This document shows positions 26,138 to 38,300 of a stretch of 64,000 bases of DNA, in pieces. The notes beneath the pieces were generated by a model. The model made no database searches and was not told the origin of the DNA. It saw only the letters and a list, made by a program, of their open reading frames with translations. Made by a program: the position numbers and the translations under genes. Position 1 is the first letter of the stretch, and the number at the start of each line of letters is the position of its first letter. Location of the stretch: positions 35,275,026-35,339,025 of the forward strand of contig NC_060234.1 in assembly GCF_021155775.2 (NCBI RefSeq), read 5' to 3'. Source of the DNA: Neodiprion pinetum (Eukaryota > Arthropoda > Insecta > Hymenoptera > Diprionidae).

Positions 26138-26267
26138 AGCGAGACTCTGTACATTTGCATCATGTGCTTCGTGGCGAGTTCCCTGAGCTCCGTCGCCCTC
26201 GACGTTGGATCTCGTCCACCGATGGGACAGACTTCCGGAGCTTTCGTCTTCCTGCGTCGGCCCTACA
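26138..26267 (+). CDS. Four-membrane-segment protein, exon 2
   Basis: The exon is bounded by an acceptor (TTTTCCGCAG) and a donor (CTACA then GTATGT). It reads from SETLYICIMCFVASS to GAFVFLRRPY, 43 codons plus one base, entering in phase 0 and leaving in phase 1. Residues LYICIMCFVASSLSSVAL form the first hydrophobic segment, followed by a polar loop (DVGSRPPMGQTSG). The downstream intron is only 63 bp and ends TTTTAG, a typical short insect intron. The join gives Asn (A|AT) and an uninterrupted frame into the next exon. I do not recognise the family; the layout resembles small insect tetraspan membrane proteins such as the septate-junction pasiflora type, but that is only a shape resemblance. 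Confidence 0.75.
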
Positions 26268-26330
26268 GTATGTCACGTGGTTATTAAGAAATTATCGTCC
26301 CGTCTTACACCGTTAATCGTCGAATTTTAG

Positions 26331-26559
26331 ATCTGAGGATAACCGTCTCGGCGACGAGCATCGTTTCCGGCATCCTGGCGACGGCGCTGCTCGTCCTCGG
26401 CGACAAATCAGGATACCCTTACATGTACATCCCTTGGTTAGTGAACACCGTCAGAGGCATGGCGTTCTGCGAGGGTCCGGCACTTCTGGGAATTGCTTAC
26501 GTGCTTCTACCAAATGCGGATTTACCCGCGAGTTTTTTCCTGTTCATCATGCTGCTTTT
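26331..26559 (+). CDS. Four-membrane-segment protein, exon 3 (best-supported exon)
   Basis: The exon follows the acceptor CGAATTTTAG and reads LRITVSATSIVSG, then ILATALLVLGDKSGYPYMYI, then PWLVNTVRGMAFCEGPALLG and IAYVLLPNADLPASFFLFIM. It carries membrane segments two (about residues 72-93 of the model), three (about 101-130) and four (from about 134). Codon use is GC-rich at third positions, unlike the AT-rich flanks. The 3' end is uncertain. A donor after 26559 (TTTT then GTACGG) puts exon 4 in the frame ending YYYYHHRAWKQLG; a donor after 26564 (TACG then GTGCGC) gives a poly-Thr tail instead. Both donors are weak. The gene is not recognised; it is an integral membrane protein with probably both termini cytoplasmic. 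Confidence 0.75.
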
Positions 26560-26890
26560 GTACGGTGCGCGGATTAACCGATTATACGATTACTTCTTGC
26601 GCCTAGTTCGTATCAATTTTCTCTCTTCAAACCGCGCACTCTGTCTCATATTATTTCTTTTTATTTATTTTACTCGCGATACTGCCCCGGGTATTCACTG
26701 CCACGAGATGGAGAAGAAATGTTGGTGGACAAAGGGAGGAAGGGAGGGAAGAAAAGGGAGGAAATAAAAAAAAAAAAGAAAAGACTGATGAAAAATTACG
26801 CACGGGGTTGTTTGCGAACGTTGAAATTTATACCGGGAACTGCGGTGTGTATTTTTGTTTTCTGTGTTTATTTGTTTCCCCGGTTCTTTC

Positions 26891-26911
26891 TCCCTCTCTC
26901 TCTCTCTCTCC
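26891..26911. repeat. (CT)n tract serving as polypyrimidine tract
   Basis: A CT dinucleotide run immediately before the acceptor CTTTCAG of the last exon of the membrane-protein model. It is both a microsatellite and, by position, the likely polypyrimidine tract. Confidence 0.7.
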
Positions 26912-26917
26912 TTTCAG

Positions 26918-26963
26918 TACTACTACCTACCACTACTACAACTACTACTACTACCACCACCGT
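26918..26963 (+). repeat. TAC/CTA trinucleotide repeat inside a predicted exon
   Basis: Imperfect TAC units with CAC at the 3' end. In the favoured frame they give a Tyr/His run; shifted by one base they give poly-Thr. A repeat straddling a splice acceptor makes the frame assignment by eye unsafe. Confidence 0.75.
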
Positions 26964-27014
26964 GCGTGGAAACAACTTGGCTTGGAAAATAATGATACAA
27001 ACAAACAGGGGTAA
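26918..27014 (+). CDS. Four-membrane-segment protein, last exon (tentative)
   Basis: A long pyrimidine tract (CT repeats, then CTTTCAG) makes an excellent acceptor. With the 26559 donor the tail reads TTTYHYYNYYYYHHRAWKQL and ends GLENNDTNKQG before TAA. The Tyr/His run is encoded by a TAC/CAC trinucleotide repeat, so its length may vary between individuals. An AATAAA lies about 60 bp past the stop (27076-27081). The full model is 537 coding bases (178 residues). If the alternative donor is used, this exon instead encodes a poly-Thr tail ending IMIQTNRGN. Confidence 0.45.
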
Positions 27015-27805
27015 TTAGGGTTACCCCGTGTCCCTCTGCACAGGAGACACGGGGTCGCGAGGGCACGCACTCGTTAATAAATTGAGTTTTCAAACGAACG
27101 GGGAAACGAAATTTCGACTACGAGACCGCGGTCCACCCTCGATATTGTCGCGGGAAAACAATTACTCTTCGCACGAATTGGGGCGGCTTTCAAAAACCGT
27201 GGAAAAACAAAGTCGAATTCGTGCGGCAAAAATTAAGCTCTTTAACCCGACGAAATTTCATTTCACTATAGTTGAAGAACTCTGTTTGTGGAACGACGTG
27301 TTTCACAAATTTCGGAAATGCTGGACAAGGTACAAAATCCGTGGAAAACCAGGAAAGGACAACAAGAAATTCCGCGCTAAGGGTGAAGAAAATTCTGAAC
27401 GGAAAGTGTCCGAACACCAAACGCGTTTCAGGCCTGCAGACGAATTCGGATCAGAGTCTATCGGGAGTTTTGGAACTTTGGATGCGTTTTCCACTCACTC
27501 CGGAGACCCGGAGTCAGCTGAAATTTTTCCTCGGTCTTCGCCGGCTGTTCTTCCGGGATTTCTCATACCAGAGGCTGCGACGACGAGGCGTCTTCGAGGA
27601 CAAAGTGGCCGGACTCGATACACCAGCGTTACGGGATAAGGAGGAAAAGCTTGCGCACTGCTGAAAATTTCTCGTCTTTGCAAACCTGCTGGTTCGTTTT
27701 ACTGTCACGTTGACGAATTCGCGTGCAAATTATCTTTGAGGTGCCTCTGCGTGAAATGAAAGAAACTTGCGAATAAAATTTTTTGCTGCGAGGATGCAGT
27801 GTTTG

Positions 27806-27822
27806 TTTTTTTTTTTTTTTTT
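27806..27822. repeat. Poly(T) run
   Basis: Seventeen consecutive T residues in non-coding DNA downstream of the membrane-protein gene. Confidence 0.8.
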
Positions 27823-29297
27823 GGTTTTTCTTGCAACCTCCGTTAAGCTAGAATAAAAAGATCGATACACCGACAGGCAATATGTACAGGTAATTGGAAA
27901 TGGTTGGAAGTGTCTGCGGGTAAACATTGCAACATTCATTTCCGGATTTCGTGTGTACGTGCACCGGAAAATCGTATGAATTCAACTTTTGATTGGACGA
28001 TGCATTACAAATTGGATTTTCGTTATTTTCGTTTACCAGAAAAATGTCATCTGAATCTACATAGTGAATCACCTATATATTTCGACGCAATTCAAATTCT
28101 CGTATTCCGAAACGGTTGTTTGACGTGCGCAATTTCAGGGCAAACAATATTTTTTGGAAAAATAAAAATTCATTGTGCATTTTTCCAACAATATTTTCAA
28201 GCCTTACCCAAACACGGATTATATCCAATTACCATTTGTTTTTTCTTTTATTTTTCTATTAATTAATTTAAAAGACGCTCACCTTCCTTGTGATGTGAAA
28301 AAGAATCGGAAAATCACGTCGTAAGGAAAATCGTGAATATCTATAGATACTTTCTATGACCTTTATTTCTAGGTGTTCGTAACGACGATGAGTAATATTC
28401 GCAAAAATATTTCAACAAATTTTTCATTACCAGCGAATGATAAAAACTGTTGTAACTTCACCCTTAAGTTACAGCAGCCGGCTGTTTAGATTGAATGAAT
28501 TTTTATCAATTAAGCATGCTTACCGTTTCATAGAATCCCAAGTTTTGCCCGGAGTCTGCTGCATATTCATTGTGCGCCTATACCATGCGTCACTTTTACT
28601 CTAAACTTTTACGGAATACATATTTATGCGTCGTACTAAAAGACGTCACGCGGTACTCGCTAATTTTATCAAAATCCGTTTTATCCGATTCCCTATTTGC
28701 AAACATCCGTGCAGGGTGGAAGGATAGTTTCGGAGGGGAGGCAAGAAGAAATCATTCACCCCATATTCGAGAGAAAATTTGTCTGCAGCAGGGTCGCGGC
28801 GAAGACCCGGAGGTTCGAGAGTATCCGAATACAGGCGGCTGCCGATGCGTGGGCCTTCTAATTCCGGTAGGTGGAAGCCCGGGTTCGATGGTACGGTACC
28901 TTCGTAATTCCTACTCGAACGAATCCCTATCCCCGCCTTACACCCGGTATCCTCGACTGAGCAAAGTGAACGCAGCGAACGGACCATCGAACACGGGGAG
29001 CCGGGCTGCGTTAATAGCCGGGGAAACGGGCCGGCAAAACTGGCCCACGGTATCATTTATCAGCCGGATGAAGCTGAGAAAATAGACGATAAATTTTCAC
29101 TCTTATACCTACCCGCTGCGGTCGAGTAAAATTCTAAGGATCTAAGGTATATATTCACCGTGTATATATTCGTATAATAATATAAGCGGGACGCGCGAAT
29201 AAAAAGGGAAAATATAAGGTGAAAAAAATCGGCCCATCAAGAGGGGTTCGGCTATGCGGGAACATCATTAAATTAGCATACAAACGGGCGTTGGCGA

Positions 29298-29320
29298 AAG
29301 AGAGAGAGAGAGAGAGAGAG
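29298..29320. repeat. (AG)n microsatellite
   Basis: About eleven AG units, followed by a G-rich purine stretch (G7 and GGGG runs to about 29350). Confidence 0.85.
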
Positions 29321-29896
29321 TGCGGGGGGGGTGAGCGGGGGGTAGGGGAGAAAGAGATCGGTTAGTATAATTGGGTACCGGAGCGCAGGGTCAGGGTCGA
29401 AAACTGATTGGTTCGACGGGATCAAAAAGGGGCAAAACCGCGGATCGGGTGGAGAAAAAGGGGGGAGGGGGATGACCATCCGTGACGACAGGGTGCCGTG
29501 GCGACGGTTATAGGCAAATACGCCGTCCCTGGGGCCCCGAGCCGTCAGGATGGTTCGCCATTTCCCAAAATTATATTACCGGGCACCCAGGGTCAATGGG
29601 CTGGGAAACTGCGAAAAACTGATAAACCCTGCAGGCTGGTAAGCACTTTCGTTAAATTGATAACGCTTTGCCCAACTTTAGAGCGCACCTTATTGCCCTT
29701 AACGCCGGCAGCAGTTTTACACGCTCTATGCCTACTCGTCACCCTCTCGCTTTTTTAGTTCTGTGTTTTTCTTTCTTTCTTTTTTTGTTCCCTTTTTCCA
29801 TTCTTAGGTGAATTTTAATCATAAATTTCGATTTATAATATCTTTTATTGTAGAAAGTTGTCTTTCCGTCCTCAAGACTTGCTTCGAATCGAATGA

Positions 29897-29918
29897 CAGA
29901 GAGAGAGAGAGAGAGAGA
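29897..29918. repeat. (GA)n microsatellite
   Basis: About eleven tandem GA units in non-coding DNA. Confidence 0.85.
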
Positions 29919-30278
29919 AGTGAAACGTCTTTCATCACCGATGTGTTGTGATACTATTGAACTTGTTGCATCCTGTGTTAAATTGGTGCAAGAAGGCTAG
30001 GGATGCAAGAGTTTTGGAAACTCGTTTAAATCGTTCCAAGTTTTTTTTCTTTTCGTTGTTATAAAATTAACGTCGACGAAACTGCGATCTATCGTCCTTA
30101 CAACAGAAAAATATTTCTCTAGCATAACAACGATTGATATATGCCGCAGCGTACCTTGTTCAACCCCCTCATTCGTGATACATGTATACACATACCTACA
30201 CGAATTTCCGCTCAAAGAGCATCCGGAAATTTTTCATCCGTCCAAATTAGCGGGTATCTCTCAGCAGCACTGCCTGTC

Positions 30279-30307
30279 GATGATGACGATGACGAGGATG
30301 ATGACGG
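30279..30307. repeat. GATGAC/GAT repeat
   Basis: Imperfect GATGAC-type units encode a run of Asp/Glu in the + frame. Simple repeat; no gene supported. Confidence 0.7.
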
Positions 30308-33300
30308 TATACGTGCGTACGTAAAACACAAAAGTGAATGCCCGAATGAAAGATGATGAAAAAGTGGAGTAGATATGTATCAACGTGCTGTGATGCGGAT
30401 CGGTGCCGCTAAATTAAGGCTGATTCAATTGTTATGATTTTTCAACGTGGAACAGTGAGCAGGGTTTTCATCCGCGGAAACTCCCCGATGTATGTTCAAC
30501 GTTCATGCATACGTATGTAGATACGTACACACACTCGCACGCACCGACGCGACGTAACGTTCTCACAATCAGCCGCCGCCAAGCATCGCCTCATACGTGT
30601 GTATAACGCAGCTCGCTCACCTCGGGCTGCACGATCACTTTTTACACTCATATGTATGAATATATAGACCCACGTCAGGCATACAACTGCACGCCACGAT
30701 CTACGCGCTGCGTCAGCGAGTACAAAACCAGCCGTGCAAAATGGTGAAAAAAGAAAAAAAAATAATCACACATCATTCCTGTACACGGTTTCACGTACAG
30801 ACGAGAGCGATGGGATAAATCCGTGAAAAAACAAGAGGGAAAGAAAAAAATCGATATCCGATATCACGCGAGTGAACATTTTTTTCTCTATTCGAAACGA
30901 TGTGCAGTTTTCTTACCTTCGATGTCATCGTTGTTTCGAATCTCCACAGACACGTTCTATTATTCTTCTAAATCGTTGTATTACCTTGTGTCGGTACGGT
31001 ATTAATATCTCTAGTACATTTTTATTTCTTCAAAACCGGGGGGTGAAAGACTCGTGATTTCGCAATTTCCAGCTCAAAATCTAGACGCATACGTATTAAC
31101 CGCACTCTTTAAACTCAAATAACATGCCAATTGCCGGTACACACGTTATACTTAGAAATTTGATTTTCGCGTCTGAGGGAGTCAGCGTAACATATATCCT
31201 GTAGTTTTCGCTGGCGGTGATAACGTAACGATATATATCCTATTACAACAGAGTATAGAGTTACGCATGATCGATCTGGGCACAAGCACGTCATCCGCTG
31301 CTCCGGGATAATTCGTCGTGTATTTCGGCCTCCGGTTACAGCCGATTTACAACAACGCGGTTCGCGGAATATTCGGCTGAAACGAGAATGATCTCTGATC
31401 GGGGGTAGTAAAGGTGCTCGTTACGCAAGAGGCGAGGGCGGGCCTCGCAGTTTCGTCTCGATTTCGCAGATCTGATTTGAGACGACTGGCCTTTTTAAAA
31501 AATACTTCCTCGTCCCCTTGAATAGGTAAATTCAGTGAGTGTTTGAAATCCTAATGGACTCATTCGCAAGAGTTTGCTCCCGAGGACACGAGCCGGAGTT
31601 TTCGCCGAGGATAAGGAAGCGGGGGGAATAAGAAAAAGCGGCGGGACGGCACGGGGTTGAGGTTGGGGTCTTAATAACCCAACAAAGGTAATTAACCAAG
31701 ATAAGGTGGAGAAAATGGAAATAAGACCATTTAACCGCCTTCTCCACTTTCGGCCCGCGCAACCCCCTGACTTTGCCTCCTTTAATAAAGGGTAGTTTTT
31801 GTAAATGTTGAGATGATTAATCTCAGCCCTGATGACCCGCCTATCTCGTCACCCTAAATGTGCACCTAATATCCGGGACTGCGATAACAAAACCCTGGAT
31901 ATTTTACCGTCGAATTATACAGAGCGAAAGGAAAAAACAAAACGAAAAAAAGGTCAGCCTTTCACGGAGATACCGGTCCCGATGTGTAATATCTCTGTTT
32001 TCGTGCTCTGTCATTATCACGCGACATTATCGACACGTGGACGTGATCCAACAAGCTTTGGCAGGCATCGCCGGCTACACTTTGCCCCTCGGGATATTTT
32101 CATTCCCACGTACACTCGCGCAAGTCGACTATATTCACGGTTCGAACGGGGAAATTCGACGATTCACCGACTCCGTTGCCGCCCCGATGTCCACTGGGCG
32201 GTGAGGGTCTTATTTCCGAATGATATTTCAAAGCCTGGAGGGTTGAAATTAAACGGCGACATTATCATCATCCGCGCGTCTTCGTGTAATTGAAGCTTCA
32301 AGGCACAGGCGGGACCGGGCAGAGAATAAAGTGAATTTTTGAAAGCACCGAGAGAAAAGCTGATTAACGTACCCAAGATGGGTGAACGTTTCATTCCCTC
32401 ATCGCTCGCTGTTCTGCGCCAGTGAAAAATCAAATAATGTTAACTGTAACCTTCGAGATCACGCGGCAATATCGTTCGGTAATTAACGAATATAGCGATC
32501 ATTTTAATCCGAGTATGAATCTATAACTACAACGATCAGCTTTCTGTGTCAGAATTCATTCGCATTTTTGTTGCAAGCTTCTTTTTGCATGTGAACAAGT
32601 CATGAAACGGTTCGGTGGATTCCAATCGTCGAATGACTAACAATAAGGGGCTCAAATATTAAAGGACTCAGTGAAACGAGAATCGAGTGTTATTTCCTGC
32701 GGGTAGTCGTGCAGCAAGCGCGACATTTTTATCTCGATCAATGGATCTAGCTGCAGGTTCAATGTTACATTTTGGTCGGTTGATTATTTGAGATCGAAAC
32801 GTAATTGCTTCGGTTTTATCCCCATGAGGATTTCTTGGAAATTAGCGACACTTAATTTTTGGGGTCTTCAGAGTCCTGAAGGTCTGAATAATTCACCGCT
32901 GAATGATTGCCAGTCGTGCTGAGAATACTCTTAAATCGAGAGCTGCTGTTTTACTCTTTGCAAGGCTCTCAAAGAAAGAAACTTGTCGACATACGGCCGT
33001 AAGGGGTTTCCCTGAGTTATTCGTCGGATTCGTGGATTCTACTCGAACGAACTTAACAAATCGTCAGATTTGGAACACCAGGGGTTGGAATCGGATCAGT
33101 TAAAATCTAGCGGTTCGACAGAGGCTCCATTATTCAGTACAAGCAGAAGTTTACCTGGAATAAAGAATACGAGGAGACGAAAACGATTTTAAGGTTTGCA
33201 TTGCCCGTGTAGCATCACGACTGCGTTCATCTTTGAAACGAAGTTTTTTCAATTCTTAGCATCCGGAAGGCCGATTGTCAGACCGAAAGACAGATAAATA

Positions 33301-36300
33301 ATGCGGTTGCCTTGGATATGGACGCCTCTTAGCTATTTCTGGAGTGCAGGAAGATGGAAAAACTGGCAGTTTAGATAAGGTTAAGTGTACCTCTTTTATC
33401 GCACGTGAACCATTAGTTTTGAAGCAACGTACACATTGCGGGACGCGATACAACAATGCGAGGCAGATAATTCCAAGAGCTTCTCGAAGAGCCATTTTGT
33501 TTCATGGGGTGACTTGCAAGAATGTGGAGAATTTCGTTGGGGATGAATTAGGTTTGAAATCTCGTATATGTAGCGTGCATAACGTGTTGTGCAATAAGTT
33601 TTATCAGTTACAGTACACGCGTTTCACGATTATAGGTCGGCGGGTGTTTCAAAGCGTCCTGAAAATCCGCGGGTGAGATATTCGAGGAGCGAAGAACGCA
33701 ACGTTCCGGAAAGAACGAACGAAAACGAAAAAGAAAAACAAGTGAGAATCAGGAGCGTCGGAAAAAGTGAACAAGATGAACGACGAGAGAAAAGAAAAAA
33801 AAGTCAGCGCAACACGCCGCGAAGATGCATTAAATGGTCCAGAGAATTTCGCTATTCGAATAACACGCCAAGCTCTTCGTTCACCGGCTTGTCTGCGCCT
33901 TTGTCTTCGTTTCGCCTTCCTGGTATAAATCATCTTTCAGCATATCGCAAATCGCGTCTGCACGTCCCTTATGAATAAAATATCCGAGGCGGAGAGCTTG
34001 AGGTGCGCAAACATTATTACCAGAATGCCTATTCCCGGCGTTTTTCTATTTTTATACCCTCGCATCGCGCGGTCCTAATTTCAAATTTTTTCATCTTTGA
34101 ACTGTTTAATTTTCACCCTCTCGTTGATATCCTCTATTATCCTTATTCCTGAGACGATACTTAATCCACTTGATCCCCAATTCGTAGTTTAGGTACTAAA
34201 AACACTTCTACCCTTCACCCTCTACCGAGTCTCGGTCTTCGGGGCGCTAAAAAATACATCCTTATTTTCCCCGCGAGACGCTGTCGAGCCTTTAAAAAAA
34301 AAGTACAGAGGCTAAGCTGGCGTGCCTCTTAGAGCTCGTCAGCTGGCATGCGGCTGCTGTGAAGTAAGGAGAGAATCATTTACCGAGGGGCGAGGAATGC
34401 AGATAGGGCACGAGCTCTGCTTGTGACTTGACTCCGTTCGCGCCTTACGCTGCGGCCGTTTCTACTCGTTTTATTCCTGTTCACTTTTTATCCGCGATTT
34501 CGTTTTTTTCTTTCACCCTCTTTTACCACTTCGTCGCTGAGTGGATCGTTCTTTATTATTAACTGCCCACGCAATCTATATTTTTCAGCGGGGGCGAAAA
34601 TTCGTCGATTTTTACAGCCAGTGAAGGAAGCTGCAGGTGAATTTTCTCCCACGTTCTTCCGTCACACAAACGTCAGAAATCTCAATTTCGAATGGCGGAA
34701 CTAAAAACTGGAAAAGCACCACAGTAAAATAGAAGAGATATCTTGGAGCGAAAAAACGGTCAAATTCTGATCCAGTCTTTGACTTGTACAAATTTCAGGT
34801 TCTTTTTACCATACACGGATCTGCAACCGCGGGATCCGGAATTCCATTCATTTATATTTACAGTTATGTATCGTACAAGTTTATCGCGTATATGAAATAA
34901 GGTTGTACCAGATACCGAGTAAAATGGAGGAAAGTGCGTTTTTAAACTGAGTTTATTTCATTTTTACTTTTTCGGTTCACTCATATTTTAAGGTACCTTA
35001 AAACAAATTATGTTACTTCCCAGTAGAAATTGTACCTTTTATAACTGGTTTTAAGTACACGGTCGTATTTTCTCCGTTTTTATTATCCCACGATACCTGC
35101 AGCAAGACCAGAGGACCCAGAAACGACATAACGATTCCTATCGATCGGCAAGTTCCTTTCCCTTTTCAATATCATACGTACGTTCTTTCTTTATTCAATC
35201 GGCGGTCAACGGCCGTTACAAATTTGTAAGTATCAAAATTAACTCGGTTAAAAATTTCAACGAAGACGAAATATGAAGCCGATATTACGTATCTCGCTGC
35301 ATCGTCGAGTCGCCTGCAGGTATGGTCTCGACGTAAATGCAACAACTGCGCCAAAGCCAATCTTGATTCCACGAGAGGTAAGCCAAGCTGCGTAATTCGC
35401 GAGACGTTTAACGGCAGCTTCGGTTACCTCCTTTCGCTTTATGGCTGCGCGATTCCACAAACGTGTACACAATATGTCTAAGCACTAAACGGGCGAATTT
35501 AAATGCTGGCTTAGTTTAACAACGGTTATCAAGCATACGGACGTAGTTTCAACCCCGTGAACCTTGGCAGGTGGCTCCTGCATTTATGAACACCGGTTGC
35601 TGTAAAACGACCGGAATCTAACGCGGGATAAACCTTCCGTCAAACAGGTATCGCATGCCGCATCAAAATCGCGGCGCAATTTAGAGAAATAATGCAAAGA
35701 ACTTCCATCGAACTGATTTTCATCAGCCATTTGAACGTACAACTCTTACGAACCTCGACTCGTGGAAGAACGAAAAGTATTTTTATGGTGACCGCGCGAG
35801 GAAATGAGAAGGGTAGAAATTTTCGGGGGAAAGCGGGGAAAGCGAGCATGAAACGGGTCAGTCGAATGCTGTACAAACGGATTGGAGGGAGTGTAAACCG
35901 CGGTAGGTATAAACAATTAGAGAGCCAAACACACGTGAGACAAAAATAACAATTGCCGGACCAGTTGGTGCCGGTCCTGAGGGTAAAATTCATGTACAAA
36001 TAATTGCACAATGCCCAGTGCTAACATGACCCCTGAGAGTTGGCAGACTCGACAAAATGAACCAGTTTCCTCCTCCCTTGCTCCGCTCTCACTAGCCACC
36101 AACAAATTTTCTTTGTCTGTTGTACTCGCGCCTGTAGCACTGTTATTCTGTATTGTCGCCTGTTATAACGATTCTAAATTTACTCCTAATGATATGTTGG
36201 AAAGTAAGGTCAACTTCAATATTTTGAGAAACTATAAATATAGAGTATTTTATGAAATTTTTTATCCAAAATTATTCACAGTTGTCAATATTCCCCGTAC

Positions 36301-36639
36301 TAATGAAAGATGATCTCGTTTTCTGTCAACACACTTGCGAAATTATTGTGAAAGAATCTGTTATTATAATTATTTCATCTTGATGATTTTTTTTCATGCA
36401 ACGTCCTGCCCTCGATGAGCAGATTAAAATTAGATCCAAAATAATCTTCGTATACTCAGCTATGTAGCATTAGTGGTAAATGACGACATGAAAAGTACAG
36501 AGCAGAAAAAACCGGAAGAAAAAAAGTGTTACGAAAAAGTGAAGAGAAATTAAAAAAGAAAGAAATGTTGAACCCTTTTTTTTTTGGTTATAGAAATTTT
36601 AAGTTCCGTAAAGAGCCGGGCTATTCAAGACGGGACTTT

Positions 36640-36800
36640 TTATCGGTCTCTTCGACGTCGACGTCGTCGAGTGATCCATCACCGCGTTACAAGGCCGTCA
36701 AGGGACGCGACGTCTGGAAACAAAATGGCGGCTTCCGGAAATACCGCAAAAGTAATCGAGCGTTAGTGCTGCAACTCGGAGTACTTTTCCCGAGGTAAAG
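36640..36800 (+). promoter_or_regulatory. Promoter-like patch with CRE-, YY1- and ETS-type motifs
   Basis: A CpG-rich patch contains several GACGTC half-CRE/ATF-like motifs (TCGACGTCGACGTCG, GCGACGTCTGG), then AAAATGGCGGC, which matches the YY1/Pho core often placed at insect and mammalian start sites, and at once CTTCCGGAA, an ETS-type site. The ATG inside the YY1 motif opens a short frame, MAASGNTAKVIER, which meets possible donors (AAAA then GTAATC; GAGC then GTTAGT). A housekeeping-type promoter with a short first coding exon is possible, but no matching second exon was found. Confidence 0.3.
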
Positions 36801-38272
36801 ATGTCAATAATTTCACTTGGATACAGGTACAATGTTACATGTGCAACGAAACGTAGAAGAAAGTGCAGCGAAAGTTTTGCGTCGATATCTATTTTTCGAC
36901 AAAACTTACGCAGGGTGCGGAAAATAGTCGAGCGCTATCATCGACACAATAGCAACGCCGGTTTTATGCGATTCAAAGGAAATTTAAACTTCCACCTTTT
37001 TCTATTTCACCGCGCTGCGAACGCCGAGTTGGCATTGAGACTGGATCCTTCTAATAGAGACAAATACTCGCCTTGGTTGCCGGCTGAGCCGCGAGGGCGT
37101 AAGAAAAACTCCGCTTTGTATTCTAAACGCCCTTTATACTCGAATGGGCTCACTGAGTTTTGTCGGGAGCTTTATTACTCAGGCCGAGCTAATATTCTTC
37201 GTTTTCAAGTAACGCTGCGGAGTCTGGCGAAGGGTATTTTTCGTTTCCGAATAACTTGCAGCGTTCTCGTTTTCCGGCCAACAGCCGAACCGGATCCAAG
37301 AATGCACTTTATGCGTGTACACGTGCGGAAATGCACCGTGATGCAGTAAATCGAGCCGAGCGATCGAAATGCAGTTTTCCAATAACCGCGTGCAGCGTGG
37401 TCTATATTTCCAGTAATGCGACTCTAACGGAGTGGGTTTCGTTTCGCGGTATGTATCAGCGATATCCTAATGCTTCAAAATTGAAATCCCCAAAGTTGCC
37501 ACATATGCTGGTTTCGTACGTGCCCGCGATGCCTGGAGGAGATTCTTATTATTGAATACAACGGCAGTTAGGATCGTGTCGGTGTGTGCGCACAGCTTTC
37601 GTGTGTGCGTGCACGTCGTTGGTTTCAGCGTCATTCTTTCTTGGGTGTACCGGATATTTTATCACGGTAATAAAATTTCATTATTGATTCACGAACGACT
37701 GTTTCTACGTTCTGTGAATATTATAATGGCACGGTGATAAAAAATTTCAACAGTTTCGCCGTAGGTACGCGATACGAAAAAACAAACAACTTTTAGCCAA
37801 AGAGCATCGGAAGCGAATAAAGTACTTTATTCTATCGGTGGACCACGAAAAGAATAACGTACAACTGTTATTATCTTCCATGTGTCGGTTACCGATGTCG
37901 GTGACCGATTTCTGAAAATATTGCGTAAGCTAGTTGGGTCGAAGAAAACTAGATTGCTTACCTAAAAATTGATCGAGTCTTCGAGTGTTGCAATATTTTT
38001 TACGGCGTATGGATCAGAACTGTAGCAACCGACAGTTCGATGCCAGGGACTGGTACTTAACAATTTTTTTACGTGCGTTTAGTCGTGTCAGAACAAAAAA
38101 AGTAAAAAAAAAAAAAAACAAATTAAAGGATCCTCGGTTTGGTTGAAAATATTGCGGAGATAATATTTCGAACGTAATTTTGTTCTGATTTCCGGTGCTT
38201 CAAGAATATGACGGAAAAAATATGCGGAAGGCAAAGAAATTCAAGTTTCCGAGACATTTAACCGAGGGTTTT

Positions 38273-38300
38273 CATTTGTCGACTTTTTTGTCGACAAATG
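38273..38300. repeat. Perfect 11-bp-arm hairpin with T6 loop
   Basis: CATTTGTCGAC, six T residues, then GTCGACAAATG. The left arm and its flank (CGAGGGTTTTCATTTG) are also repeated directly just downstream as CGAGGGCTTTCATTTG. A small structured repeat of unknown role. Confidence 0.75.

Noticed and set aside
27028..27639. 203-codon plus-strand frame after the membrane-protein gene
   Set aside because: It lies where the 3' UTR should be, has no upstream acceptor in phase and no domain; two other overlapping frames are also open.
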